Shown here in pieces: positions 25,767 through 34,528 of a stretch of DNA of 64,000 nt. A model generated the notes under the pieces. That model did not search any database, was not told the origin of the DNA, and was given only the letters and a program-made list of their open reading frames with translations. Position numbers and translations under genes: made by a program. The first letter of the stretch is position 1; every line of letters begins with the position of its first letter. Source of the stretch: Ramlibacter tataouinensis (GTDB taxonomy: Bacteria > Pseudomonadota > Gammaproteobacteria > Burkholderiales > Burkholderiaceae_C); contig NZ_CP116009.1 in the NCBI RefSeq assembly GCF_027941915.1, positions 2,914,001-2,978,000 on the forward strand, read 5' to 3'.

Positions 25767-26402
25767 ATGGCCGCCGAAATCGACAAACCCGGCGACGGCG
25801 AGTCGCAGGAACTGATCAACCGGATCGGCCAGCTCACGCGCGAGTTGCGCGAGAGCCTGCGCGAGCTGGGCCTGGACAAGGGCATCGCCAAGGCCGCCGA
25901 GGCCATCCCGGACGCGCGCGACCGCCTCAACTACGTGGCGACCATGACCGAGCGGGCGGCGGAGCGCGCGCTCAACGCGATCGACGCCGCGCAGCCGATC
26001 CAGGACGAACTCGCGCGCCAGGCGAGCAGCCTGCACCGGCGCTGGGAGGAGTGGTTCGCCAGCCCCATCGGCCTGGACAGCGCGCGCGAGCTGGTGCTCG
26101 ACACGCGCAGCTACCTGGCCGGCGTGCCGCAGCAGGCGTCCGCGATCAATGCGCAGCTGCTGGAGATCATGATGGCGCAGGACTTCCAGGACCTGACGGG
26201 CCAGGTGATCAAGAAGATGATGGACGTGGTGCAGGAAGTCGAGACGCAACTGCTGCAGCTGCTGATCGACTACGTGCCCGCGGAGAAACGGCCCGAGGCC
26301 GGCAGCGGCCTGCTGAACGGCCCGCAGGTGAAGTCCGGCGGCGCCGAGGCCGTGGTGGACCAGGCGCAGGTCGACGACCTGCTCTCCAGCCTGGGCTTCT
26401 AG
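25767..26402 (+). CDS. cheZ: CheY phosphatase CheZ
   Basis: 211 residues forming a long four-helix bundle. The catalytic segment [19 protein letters not shown] (about residues 135-153) carries the Gln that positions water for CheY dephosphorylation, and the C-terminal tail [14 protein letters not shown] is the CheY-binding helix. One base separates it from cheY. Presence of CheZ is typical for beta- and gammaproteobacterial chemotaxis systems. Confidence 0.95.
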   Translation: MAAEIDKPGDGESQELINRIGQLTRELRESLRELGLDKGIAKAAEAIPDARDRLNYVATMTERAAERALNAIDAAQPIQDELARQASSLHRRWEEWFASPIGLDSARELVLDTRSYLAGVPQQASAINAQLLEIMMAQDFQDLTGQVIKKMMDVVQEVETQLLQLLIDYVPAEKRPEAGSGLLNGPQVKSGGAEAVVDQAQVDDLLSSLGF

Positions 26403-26518
26403 GCCGCCCCCGCGGCGCTGGCGCCGCAACGGGATGTCCCGCGCCGGCCGGCTCCGATTGGGTGAGATGCCGCATGCATCCCATCCTGTTCCGGCGATCG
26501 CCGCAGCGGGCGCGCACG

Positions 26519-26537
26519 AATAATTTCCCCATTGGGG
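26519..26537 (+). promoter_or_regulatory. Candidate -10 box and palindrome upstream of flhB
   Basis: The 166-bp gap between cheZ and flhB contains the only AT-rich spot nearby: AATAAT (26519-26524) followed by the palindrome CCCC-ATT-GGGG (26527-26537), 32 bp before the flhB start. No convincing -35 is seen. It may be the promoter/operator of the flhB-flhA-flhF-flhG-fliA operon. Confidence 0.35.
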
Positions 26538-26568
26538 CGCCCCGGCTGCCGAGGGCGACCCGCAGCAC

Positions 26569-27711
26569 ATGGCCGAACAAAGCGACCTGGAAAAAACCGA
26601 ACCTGCGTCACCGCGGCGCCTGGAGAAGGCGCGCGAGGAAGGCGACGTCGCCCGTTCGCGCGAGCTGGTCACGTTCGTCCTGCTGGCAACCGGTGCCGCA
26701 GGCCTGTGGTTCACGGCCGCCGGACTTCGCGAGCGCCTCGCCGCGTCGCTCGCGCGGGCGCTGCGCGTCGACCGCGCCGGCGCCTTCGATCCCACGCGCA
26801 TGACCGACCAGGCCGTGTCAGCGGCCACGGGGGTGTTGCCGGCCCTGGCGCCCGCGCTCGGCCTCACCCTGGTCGCCGCCCTGGTCGCGCCCGTGCTGCT
26901 GGGCGGCTGGATGGTGTCGACCAAGCGCCTGCTGCCGGACTTCGGCCGGCTCGATCCGCTCAAGGGCCTGGGCCGGCTGGTCTCGCTCGACGCACTGGCC
27001 GAACTGGTGAAGGCGGTGCTCAAGCTGCTGCTGGTCGGCGGCGTCGCCGCCTGGGTGATCGCCGCCCAGAGCGAGGCGCTGCTGTCGCTGATGGGCGAGG
27101 CGACGCAATCGGGTCTCGAGCACGCCGTGCGGCTGGTGGCCTTCAGCTGCGCCGCCATCGTCGCTTCGCTGCTGCTGATCGCGAGCGTCGACGTGCCCTG
27201 GCAGCTCTGGCGCTACCACCAGCGCCACCGCATGTCGCGCGAGGACCTGCGCCAGGAGCAGAAGGAAAGCGACGGCGACCCGCACGTCAAGGCGCAGATC
27301 CGCCGCCAGCAGCAGGCGATGGCGCGCCGCCGCATGATGTCCGAGGTGCCCAGGGCCGACATCGTGGTGACCAACCCGACGCACTTCGCCGTGGCGCTGC
27401 GCTACCGCGACGGCGAGATGGGCGCGCCGCGCGTGGTCGCCAAGGGCACCGAGCTGGTGGCGCTGCGCATCCGCGAGCTGGCGCGCGAGCACGGCGTGCC
27501 GCTGCTGGAGGCGCCGCCGCTCACGCGCGCGCTGTACCGCCACTGCGACCTGGGCGCGGAGATCCCCGCCGCCCTGTACACGGCCGTTGCCGAGGTGCTG
27601 GCCTGGGCCTTCCAGCTCCACCGCTGGCGCAGCAGCGGCGGCGCCGAGCCGCGCACGCCGCGCGACCTGCCGGTGCCCGCCGCGCTGGACCCGGCCGCGA
27701 GTCCCGCATGA
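26569..27711 (+). CDS. flhB: Flagellar type III export protein FlhB
   Basis: 380 residues. Four membrane helices occupy about residues 30-215, and the cytoplasmic domain carries the self-cleavage site Asn269-Pro270-Thr-His (TNPTHFAVALRY), the same numbering as in Salmonella. Autocleavage lets FlhB switch export from hook to filament substrates together with FliK. The N-terminus is the standard EKTEPASPRRLEKAREEGDV. Its stop overlaps the flhA start (ATGA), and it opens the export-gate operon after a 166-bp gap. Confidence 0.96.
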   Translation: MAEQSDLEKTEPASPRRLEKAREEGDVARSRELVTFVLLATGAAGLWFTAAGLRERLAASLARALRVDRAGAFDPTRMTDQAVSAATGVLPALAPALGLTLVAALVAPVLLGGWMVSTKRLLPDFGRLDPLKGLGRLVSLDALAELVKAVLKLLLVGGVAAWVIAAQSEALLSLMGEATQSGLEHAVRLVAFSCAAIVASLLLIASVDVPWQLWRYHQRHRMSREDLRQEQKESDGDPHVKAQIRRQQQAMARRRMMSEVPRADIVVTNPTHFAVALRYRDGEMGAPRVVAKGTELVALRIRELAREHGVPLLEAPPLTRALYRHCDLGAEIPAALYTAVAEVLAWAFQLHRWRSSGGAEPRTPRDLPVPAALDPAASPA

Positions 27712-29825
27712 GGGGCATGGATCCCCACCGGCCGGCCGCGGCCTGGTCGCAGATGGCCCGGCAATGGCTGCGCGGCGGCCAGGCGCAGGGCCTGGTCGGC
27801 CCCGTCCTGATCGTCATGATCCTGGCGATGATGGTGCTGCCGCTGCCGCCCATCCTGCTGGACCTGCTGTTCACCTTCAACATCGCGCTGTCCATCATGG
27901 TGCTGCTGGTGAGCATGTACACCATGAAGGCGCTGGACTTCGCGGCCTTTCCCTCGGTGCTGCTGTTCACCACGCTGCTGCGGCTGTCGCTGAACGTCGC
28001 CTCCACCCGCGTGGTGCTGATGGAGGGCCACACCGGCCCGGACGCGGCCGGCAAGGTGATCGAGGCCTTCGGCCATTTCCTGGTCGGCGGCAACTTCGCG
28101 GTCGGCACGCTGGTGTTCCTCATCCTGGTGGTGATCAACTTCATGGTGATCACCAAGGGCGCCGGCCGCATCGCCGAGGTCGGCGCGCGCTTCGCGCTGG
28201 ATGCCATGCCGGGCAAGCAGATGGCGATCGATGCCGACCTCAATGCCGGCCTGATCACCGAGGAGGTCGCCCGCACCCGCCGCGCCGAGGTGGCCCAGGA
28301 GGCGGACTTCTACGGCTCGATGGACGGCGCCAGCAAGTTCGTGCGCGGCGACGCGGTCGCCGGCCTGCTGATCATGGGCATCAACATCGTCGGCGGCCTG
28401 GTCGTCGGCATGCTCCAGCATGACCTCGACTTCGCAACCGCCGGCCGCACGTACACCCTGCTGGCGATCGGTGATGGCCTGGTGGCGCAGATCCCCGCGC
28501 TGGTGATCTCCACCGCCGCCGGCGTGGTCGTCTCGCGCGTCGCCACCGACCAGGACGTCGGCAGCCAGCTCACCAGCCAGCTGTTCTCCAACCCGCAGGT
28601 GCTGTTCCTGGCGGCGGGCATCGTCGGCCTGCTGGGCCTGATCCCCGGCATGCCCAACCTGTCCTTCCTGCTCATCGCCGGCGGCCTGGCCTGGTTCGGC
28701 CGGCGGCTGGCGCTGCGCAGCGCTGCCCCGGCGCCGGCGCCGGGCGGCAGCGCGCCCGCCCTGGCGCAGGCGGCGGCCGCGGCCGAACCGCAGGAGGCCA
28801 GCTGGGACGACGTGGCGCTGGTCGATCCGCTGGGGCTGGAGGTCGGCTACCGGCTGATTCCGATGGTCGACCACAGCCAGAGCGGCGAGCTGCTGGGCCG
28901 CATCAAGGGCATCCGCAAGAAGTTCGCGCAGGAGGTCGGCTTCCTGGTGCCGGTGGTCCACGTCCGCGACAACCTCGAATTCAAGCCCAACGCCTACGCC
29001 GTCACGCTCAAGGGCGTGCAGATCGCGCGCGGCGAGGCCTGGCCGGGGCAGTGGCTGGCCATCGATCCCGGCCAGGTGAGCGCGCCGCTGCCCGGCACGC
29101 CCACGCGCGACCCGGCCTTCGGCCTGCCGGCGGTCTGGATCGCCGCCGAACTGCGCGAGCAGGCGCAGGTCTACGGCTACACCGTGGTCGACGCCAGCAC
29201 GGTGGTCGCGACCCACCTGAACCACCTGCTGCACCAGCATGCGGCGGAGCTGCTGGGCCGCCAGGAGGTGCGCCAGCTGCTGGACCGCGTCGGCAAGGAG
29301 GTGCCCGGGCTGGTCGACGACCTGGTGCCCAAGGTGCTGCCGCTGGCCACCGTGCAGAAGGTGCTGCAGAACCTGCTGGAGGAGGGGGTGGCGATCCGCG
29401 ACATGCGCACCATCCTCGAGACGCTGGCCGAGCATGCGGCGACGGTCACCGATGCCACCGAGCTCACTTCGCTGGCGCGCCTGGCGCTGGGCCGCGCGAT
29501 CGTGCAGCAGGTCTTCCCGGGCGACGAGGAGCTGCAGGTCATCGGCCTGGACGGCACGCTGGACCGCGTGCTGCTGCAGGCCCTGGGCAGCGGCGGCGGG
29601 CTGGAGCCCGGCCTGGCCGACAAGCTGCTGCGCCAGGCCGAGGCCGCCATCGCCCGGCAGGCGCAGCTCGCGCTGGCGCCGGTGCTGGTCGTGCAGCACC
29701 CGCTGCGGGTGCTGCTGGCGCGCTTCCTGCGCCGCAGCCTGCCGCAGCTGAAGGTGCTCTCGCACGCGGAAATACCTGACGGCCGCACCCTCAAGGTGAC
29801 GGCGACTCTCGGAGGAACAGCTTGA
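27708..29825 (+). CDS. flhA: Flagellar type III export gate protein FlhA
   Basis: 705 residues. Eight membrane segments fill the first ~320 residues (e.g. LDLLFTFNIALSIMVLLV), with the FHIPEP-family loop GAGRIAEVGARFALDAMPGK and EADFYGSMDGASKFVRGDA between helices. The rest is the cytoplasmic ring domain that binds chaperone-substrate complexes. The ATG at 27708 overlaps the flhB stop; a second ATG at 27717 is possible. It conducts the proton-driven export of flagellar proteins. The stop overlaps flhF. Confidence 0.95.
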   Translation: MRGMDPHRPAAAWSQMARQWLRGGQAQGLVGPVLIVMILAMMVLPLPPILLDLLFTFNIALSIMVLLVSMYTMKALDFAAFPSVLLFTTLLRLSLNVASTRVVLMEGHTGPDAAGKVIEAFGHFLVGGNFAVGTLVFLILVVINFMVITKGAGRIAEVGARFALDAMPGKQMAIDADLNAGLITEEVARTRRAEVAQEADFYGSMDGASKFVRGDAVAGLLIMGINIVGGLVVGMLQHDLDFATAGRTYTLLAIGDGLVAQIPALVISTAAGVVVSRVATDQDVGSQLTSQLFSNPQVLFLAAGIVGLLGLIPGMPNLSFLLIAGGLAWFGRRLALRSAAPAPAPGGSAPALAQAAAAAEPQEASWDDVALVDPLGLEVGYRLIPMVDHSQSGELLGRIKGIRKKFAQEVGFLVPVVHVRDNLEFKPNAYAVTLKGVQIARGEAWPGQWLAIDPGQVSAPLPGTPTRDPAFGLPAVWIAAELREQAQVYGYTVVDASTVVATHLNHLLHQHAAELLGRQEVRQLLDRVGKEVPGLVDDLVPKVLPLATVQKVLQNLLEEGVAIRDMRTILETLAEHAATVTDATELTSLARLALGRAIVQQVFPGDEELQVIGLDGTLDRVLLQALGSGGGLEPGLADKLLRQAEAAIARQAQLALAPVLVVQHPLRVLLARFLRRSLPQLKVLSHAEIPDGRTLKVTATLGGTA

Positions 29826-32104
29826 TGATCCCTGGCGCCGCCCCGGCCCCTCTCCGCTTCCTGGCCCGCTCCGGCCGCGAGGCCCTGCGCCTCGCGCGCG
29901 AGGCGCTCGGCCCGGAGGCGGTCATCGTCTCCAACCGCATCACCGCCGACGGCGTGGAGATCCTGGCCGCGCCGCCGCTGGTGCCGGCGCCAGCGGCGGC
30001 GGCCGCGATCGCCGCCGCGCCGCTGCCGCTGTCCCTGCCATCGCAGCCCCTGGCCGCGGCGCCGTCGACGCCCGACGCCGTGCTGCGGGAACTGCTGTCC
30101 ATGCGCAGCATGATCGAGGAGCAGCTCGCCGGGCGCGCCTGGAGCGAGGAGCAGCGGCGCGATCCGCTGCGCGGCCACCTGCTGCGCCTGATGCTGGGCG
30201 CCGGCTTCAGCGCGCGGCTGGCCCGCGCCACCGTCGATGCGCTGCCCGCCGGACTCACGCACGCCGACGGCCTGGCCTGGCTGCGCAACGAACTGGCGGG
30301 GCGGCTGCCCGCGATCGCGGGCGACGACGCGTTGCTGGACGCGGGCGGCGTGTTCGCGCTGGTGGGTCCCACCGGCGTAGGCAAGACCACCACCACCGCC
30401 AAGCTCGCCGCGCGCTGCGTGCTGCGCTTCGGCGCCGGGAAGCTGGCGCTGGTCACCACCGACAGCTACCGGATCGGCGCCTACGAGCAGCTGCGCATCT
30501 ACGGCCGCATCCTGGGCGTGCCGGTGCACGCCGTGAAGGACGCGGGCGACCTGCGGCTGGTGCTGGAGGACCTGCGCGACAAGCACATGGTGCTGATCGA
30601 CACGGTCGGCATGAGCCAGCGCGACCGCGCGGTCTCCGACCAGGTGGCGATGCTGTGCGACGCCCAGCGGCCGGTGCGCCGGCTGCTGCTGCTCAACGCC
30701 ACCAGCCACGGCGACACCCTGGACGAGGTGGTGCACGCCTACCGCCGCGGCGGCCGCGAGGGCGCCGACGACCTGGCCGGCTGCATCCTGACCAAGGTCG
30801 ACGAGGCCACCCATCCCGGCGCCGTGATCGATACGGTGATCCGCCACGGCCTGCCGCTGCACTACGTCTCCAGCGGCCAGAAGGTGCCCGAGCACCTGTC
30901 GCTGCCCGATCCGCAGCGCCTGGTCGAGGCGGCGTTCCAGGCCCGCAGCCGCACGGCGCTGTTCGTGCCGGGCGAGATCGTGGCGCAGGAGCAGCTGGCG
31001 AGCCTGCGCACCGAGGCCGACGTCGCCCTCGCGCAGTCGGTGGCCAGCCGCCTGCGCGCGCAATGCCACCAGCTGGTGCGCGCGCTGGCGAGCGATGCGC
31101 GCGAACTGGCCGGCCACGCGAGCGCGCTGGCGGACGGCGGCATCGGCTTCGAGCATGCGCGGGCGCTGTGGCGCGGCGTGGAAGGCGGCGCCACAGCGCC
31201 GCCGGACCCGCAGCCCGCCGCGCCGGATCCGGCCGCCGCCGGCGCGCAGTGCGACAGCCACCTGCTCGCCACCTGCGGCAGCGTGGAGCGGCTCGACGAG
31301 GATGGACGGCGCCAGCGGCAGGAGGTCGCGCTGCTGCTGTCCGACCGCACCGGGCTGCCGCTGGCAGCGACGCTGCGCGCGGCGCTGGCCGCGCCCGATC
31401 CCGGCCGCCCGGTGGTGCTGCTGCTGGGTGCGCCGCCCGCCGCCGCGGCGGGCGAAGGCACCCCCGCGCTGGCCTGGCTGGCGCGCGCGCCGGCCCGCCT
31501 GCGCGTGCGCACCGAAGCGGACCGCAGCGCGACGCTCGCCGGCGTCGCGGCCGGGCTGGCGTTCGGCCCCGCGCAGGCGGTCGCGCACCGCGGCCGTCCG
31601 GCGCTGCAATCGCTGGCCGAGGCGCGGGTCGCGCTGGCCGCCGGCCAGCCGCTGCAGCGCCTGGTTGTCGTCCGCACGCTCGACACCCGCGGCCAGCTGC
31701 TCGCCCAGCGCTACCTGCTGGCGAGCGGCGCGCTGGCGGTCGACGCGGCGCGGCTGGTCCAGTGGCAGGCCTGGCGGGCGGCGGTGCAGCCGTGCTTTCG
31801 CCTGATGAAGGAGGCGCACCAGCAGCTGGCCGCCTCCGGGCCGCCCGAAGCCGATCGCGCGCAGCCGATGCTCGTCGCACAGGCCAGCACCACCGTGTGG
31901 CGCCTGGCGCAGGCGCGCGAGGGCTGGGCGCAGCCTGCGCGCGCGCTGCTGGCGCAGCTGGCCGGCCGGCGCCTGCGCCCCGGGCGCGCCATTCCGCCGG
32001 CGGTCCTGTTCGAAGGGCTGGGCAAGTTCTGCGTGCTGCTGGACGCGCTGGCGCAGGACGAAGCGCCGGCGCCCGCCGGGCGGCTCGCTGCCGGGTGCGC
32101 GTGA
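29825..32104 (+). CDS. flhF: Flagellar biosynthesis SRP-family GTPase FlhF, with long C-terminal extension
   Basis: 759 residues, start ATG sharing one base with the flhA stop. The N-terminal B domain and an Ala/Pro-rich linker (to about residue 85) precede the NG GTPase domain: P-loop VGPTGVGKTTTTAKLAA near residue 178, TTDSYRIGAYEQL, LIDTVGMSQRD and LTKVDEA. In most homologues the protein ends soon after this domain (about residue 375); here another ~380 residues follow without a motif I recognise. FlhF fixes the position and number of polar flagella. It is followed by flhG and fliA. Confidence 0.92.
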   Translation: MIPGAAPAPLRFLARSGREALRLAREALGPEAVIVSNRITADGVEILAAPPLVPAPAAAAAIAAAPLPLSLPSQPLAAAPSTPDAVLRELLSMRSMIEEQLAGRAWSEEQRRDPLRGHLLRLMLGAGFSARLARATVDALPAGLTHADGLAWLRNELAGRLPAIAGDDALLDAGGVFALVGPTGVGKTTTTAKLAARCVLRFGAGKLALVTTDSYRIGAYEQLRIYGRILGVPVHAVKDAGDLRLVLEDLRDKHMVLIDTVGMSQRDRAVSDQVAMLCDAQRPVRRLLLLNATSHGDTLDEVVHAYRRGGREGADDLAGCILTKVDEATHPGAVIDTVIRHGLPLHYVSSGQKVPEHLSLPDPQRLVEAAFQARSRTALFVPGEIVAQEQLASLRTEADVALAQSVASRLRAQCHQLVRALASDARELAGHASALADGGIGFEHARALWRGVEGGATAPPDPQPAAPDPAAAGAQCDSHLLATCGSVERLDEDGRRQRQEVALLLSDRTGLPLAATLRAALAAPDPGRPVVLLLGAPPAAAAGEGTPALAWLARAPARLRVRTEADRSATLAGVAAGLAFGPAQAVAHRGRPALQSLAEARVALAAGQPLQRLVVVRTLDTRGQLLAQRYLLASGALAVDAARLVQWQAWRAAVQPCFRLMKEAHQQLAASGPPEADRAQPMLVAQASTTVWRLAQAREGWAQPARALLAQLAGRRLRPGRAIPPAVLFEGLGKFCVLLDALAQDEAPAPAGRLAAGCA

Positions 32105-32114
32105 GGGCAGCGCC

Positions 32115-32912
32115 ATGACGCTCAAGACCGGCAGCGACCAGGCCGACGGCCTGCGCCGGCTGATGGGCCGCGACCGCGGCCGGCTGGTCGCCGTCGTCGG
32201 CAGCCACCCGCGCGTGGGCGCCACCAGCACCGCGCTCCATCTCGCGGCGGCCCTGTGGCAGCAGGGCCAGAACGTGCTGGTGCTGGACGAGCACGGCGGT
32301 GCCCGCTCGGCCAGCGCCGCCTGCAGCGAACCGGCGCGGGCGAGCTGGCCGGAGGTGGCGGCGCAGAGCGTGTCGCTGGCCGCCGCCGCGGGCCGCGCCT
32401 GGGGCGCGGTGCCGGTGCTCGCGGCCCAGCCCGACCGCATGCCGGCGGCCCTCGACCCGCGGCGCGCCATCGCCGGGCGCATCGCGCTGGTCGACGCCGC
32501 GCTGGATGAGCACGGCCGGCTGTCGCCGCTCGCGCGCCGGGCCGACGACGTCCTGGTGGTCCTGCAGCCGCAGCCGCATTCGCTGCAGGCCGCCTATGCG
32601 CGCATCAAGGCCCTGCACCACGCGCACGCGCTGCTGCAGCTGCGCATCCTGCTCACCCAGGCCGGCGACGCCGCCGAGTCCGATCGCATCTGCGGCAACC
32701 TGGTGCGCACCGGCGGCCGCTACCTGGCCATGGCGCTGGAGCCGGCCGGCTGCATCCGCGCCGACGCGCAGCTGCCGCAGGCCCAGCGGCTCGGCCTCGG
32801 CGTGGTGCAGGCCTTCCCGGCCGCGCCGTCGGCGGCCGACCTGCGCCGCATCGCCGCCGAGCTGCTGCACTGGCCCGTGCGCGCCGCCCCGGCGGCGGCC
32901 GCGGCAGCCTGA
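32115..32912 (+). CDS. flhG: FlhG/FleN-like ParA-type ATPase with degenerate nucleotide site
   Basis: 265 residues with the MinD/ParA layout and placed, as usual, between flhF and fliA. The deviant Walker A motif, KGGVGKT in active FlhG, reads HPRVGAT here (VVGSHPRVGATSTALHLA), so both lysines are missing; the DAD motif after LVL is LDEHGG, and the switch Asp lies in LVDAA. ATP hydrolysis and ATP-driven dimerisation are therefore doubtful. FlhG normally limits flagellar number by acting on FlhF. It may be a structural variant that still binds partners. Confidence 0.85.
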   Translation: MTLKTGSDQADGLRRLMGRDRGRLVAVVGSHPRVGATSTALHLAAALWQQGQNVLVLDEHGGARSASAACSEPARASWPEVAAQSVSLAAAAGRAWGAVPVLAAQPDRMPAALDPRRAIAGRIALVDAALDEHGRLSPLARRADDVLVVLQPQPHSLQAAYARIKALHHAHALLQLRILLTQAGDAAESDRICGNLVRTGGRYLAMALEPAGCIRADAQLPQAQRLGLGVVQAFPAAPSAADLRRIAAELLHWPVRAAPAAAAAA

Positions 32913-32947
32913 ACGGGTCCCCCCGCGGGCCGCATTCACCGACCGAC

Positions 32948-33679
32948 ATGTACACATCGCAGGGCAAGATCGACAAGGCGGCGCAGTCCGACCTGCTGAC
33001 GCACTATGCGCCGCTGGTGCGGCGGCTGGCGCTGCGGCTGGCGGCCCGGCTGCCGGCCAGCGTGGAGGTGGACGACCTGATCCAGGCCGGCATCCTCGGC
33101 CTGCTCGACGCCGGCTCGCGCTACCAGGACGGCCACGGCGCGAAGTTCGAGACCTTCGCCACCCAGCGCATCCGCGGCGCCATGCTGGACGAACTGCGCG
33201 CGCACGACTGGGTGCCGCGCGGGCTGCGCCAATCGGGCCGGAAGGTCGAGGAGGCGATTCGCGCCGCCAGCCAGAAGCAGGGCCGCGCCCCGACCGAGCC
33301 GGAGGTGGCCGAGGCCCTGGGCCTGCCGCTGGAGGCGTACCAGGCCCTGCTGCAGGAGCTGCAGGGCTGCCAGCTGGTCTACTACGAGGACTTCGAGGCG
33401 GCCGAGGGCGGCAACAGCTTCCTGGACGACCACGCCGCCGACGGCGAGGCGCGCTTCGGTCCGCTGGAGCAGCTGGTGGAGAGCCGCTTGCGGCGCCAGC
33501 TGGTGGCGGCCATCGAGGCGCTGCCGGAGCGCGACCGCCTGCTGCTGAGCCTGTGCTACGAGCAGGAACTCAACCTGCGCGAGATCGGCGCCATCATGGA
33601 GATCAGCCAGTCGCGCGTGTGCCAGCTGCACGGTCAGGCGATCAGCCGGCTGCGCGCCAGCCTGCGCGACGCGCTGTAG
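32948..33679 (+). CDS. fliA: RNA polymerase sigma-28 factor FliA
   Basis: 243 residues. Region 2 is seen in LTHYAPLVRRLALRLAARLP, VDDLIQAGILGLLDA and FETFATQRIRGAMLDELR; region 3 in APTEPEVAEALG; region 4 in RDRLLLSLCYEQELNLREIG with helix-turn-helix ISQSRVCQLHGQAISRLR. FliA transcribes late flagellar genes; two matching promoters are present at 34474-34500 and 50023-50049. Its inhibitor FlgM is encoded convergently less than 1 kb away. Confidence 0.96.
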   Translation: MYTSQGKIDKAAQSDLLTHYAPLVRRLALRLAARLPASVEVDDLIQAGILGLLDAGSRYQDGHGAKFETFATQRIRGAMLDELRAHDWVPRGLRQSGRKVEEAIRAASQKQGRAPTEPEVAEALGLPLEAYQALLQELQGCQLVYYEDFEAAEGGNSFLDDHAADGEARFGPLEQLVESRLRRQLVAAIEALPERDRLLLSLCYEQELNLREIGAIMEISQSRVCQLHGQAISRLRASLRDAL

Positions 33680-33685
33680 GCGAAT

Positions 33686-33701
33686 GGGCGGCTCGCCGCC
33701 C
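33686..33701. terminator. Bidirectional hairpin between fliA and flgN
   Basis: GGGCGG and CCGCCC arms around a CTCG loop fill the 22-bp gap between the convergent stops of fliA (33679) and flgN (33702). There is no T-run, but a strong hairpin at a convergent junction is likely to help end both transcripts. Confidence 0.45.
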
Positions 33702-34187
33702 TCAGCCGGCGGCGTAGCGCGCGCTGCTGCCCGCCGGCGCCCGGTACTGGCCGTCCGGCCCGTAGAGCGGCCGATTGCCGGTCTGCAGGAAGGCGATGCT
33801 CTGGCGCGTGAAGTCCAGGTGCGCGTGGATCATCACGCCGTTGCGGTGGTTCTGGTCGCGCGCGCGCGCCGCCAGCGCCAGCAGGCGTTCCCAGGCCTGC
33901 TGCAGCGCCGGGCCGCCGGCTGCGGCCGCGGCGCCGGCCCGATCGCCTGCGTGGCCCAGCGCCTGCAGCAGCTGCTCGCGCACGGCGTCGGCCGCGGCCA
34001 GCCGCTCGGCAGCCTCGTCCTTGCGGCGCGTGATGCCGGGCAGCGCCTCGAAACGGCTGCCGGTGAGTGCGGCAGCCTCCTCGTCCAGCAGGGCCAGGAA
34101 GGCCTCCACCAGCGCGGTCTCCGCGCTCACCTGGCGCAGCAGTGCGCGCATGCGGGGATCGCCGGCGGGCGGCCGGGCGGCATTCAT
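33702..34187 (-). CDS. flgN: Flagellar export chaperone FlgN
   Basis: 161 residues, predominantly helical. The C-terminal [22 protein letters not shown]-type sequence, ending in LYGPDGQ, is characteristic of betaproteobacterial FlgN; the middle holds [20 protein letters not shown], like other FlgN proteins. It is the chaperone for hook-associated proteins FlgK and FlgL, encoded further on. The start overlaps the flgM stop by 4 bp, giving a flgM-flgN unit. Confidence 0.85.
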   Translation of the reverse strand: MNAARPPAGDPRMRALLRQVSAETALVEAFLALLDEEAAALTGSRFEALPGITRRKDEAAERLAAADAVREQLLQALGHAGDRAGAAAAAGGPALQQAWERLLALAARARDQNHRNGVMIHAHLDFTRQSIAFLQTGNRPLYGPDGQYRAPAGSSARYAAG

Positions 34188-34447
34188 GGCCGCTTGCCGA
34201 GCAGCTCGCGCACGCTGGCCAGCACCCCGTCGGCGATCCGGCCGGCGTCCATCGGGTAGCGGCCGGCGGCGATCGCCTCGCGGATCTGCGCCACCCGCAC
34301 GGCATCGAACTCGCCGCCGGAGCCGACCTGCAGCCGCGTCGCGACCGCGCCGCCCGGCGCCGGCGCCCCGGCCGCGCCCTTTCCCCGGGGGGCGCCCGCG
34401 GGACCGGCCGCGTTCTTCAGCGCTATGACGTTCTGGTCTATCTTCAA
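34184..34447 (-). CDS. flgM: Anti-sigma-28 factor FlgM
   Basis: 87 residues. Start [12 protein letters not shown] is similar to other short FlgM proteins, and the C-terminal sigma-binding helices [37 protein letters not shown] match the family well. It holds FliA inactive until the hook is complete and FlgM itself is exported. A strong FliA promoter lies just upstream (34474-34500), giving the known autoregulatory loop. Confidence 0.9.
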   Translation of the reverse strand: MKIDQNVIALKNAAGPAGAPRGKGAAGAPAPGGAVATRLQVGSGGEFDAVRVAQIREAIAAGRYPMDAGRIADGVLASVRELLGKRP

Positions 34448-34473
34448 GAGGGTCCTCGCAGGGTTTCCAGGTT

Positions 34474-34500
34474 CTATCGGCAGCGGCGGCGGAAACTTGA
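34474..34500 (-). promoter_or_regulatory. Sigma-28 (FliA) promoter of flgM-flgN
   Basis: On the minus strand, TCAAGTTT (34500-34493), an 11-base spacer and GCCGATAG (34481-34474). The consensus is TAAAGTTT-N11-GCCGATAA, so 7 of 8 bases match in each box with exact spacing. The -10 box ends 27 bases before the flgM ATG. Confidence 0.85.
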
Positions 34501-34528
34501 GGGCGCCGCCGGAAAAGGGTCCGGCCCG

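Noticed and set aside
29177-32482. A 1101-codon minus-strand open frame opposite flhA, flhF and flhG
   Set aside because: No domain or start signal, biased composition, and perfectly explained by the forward genes.
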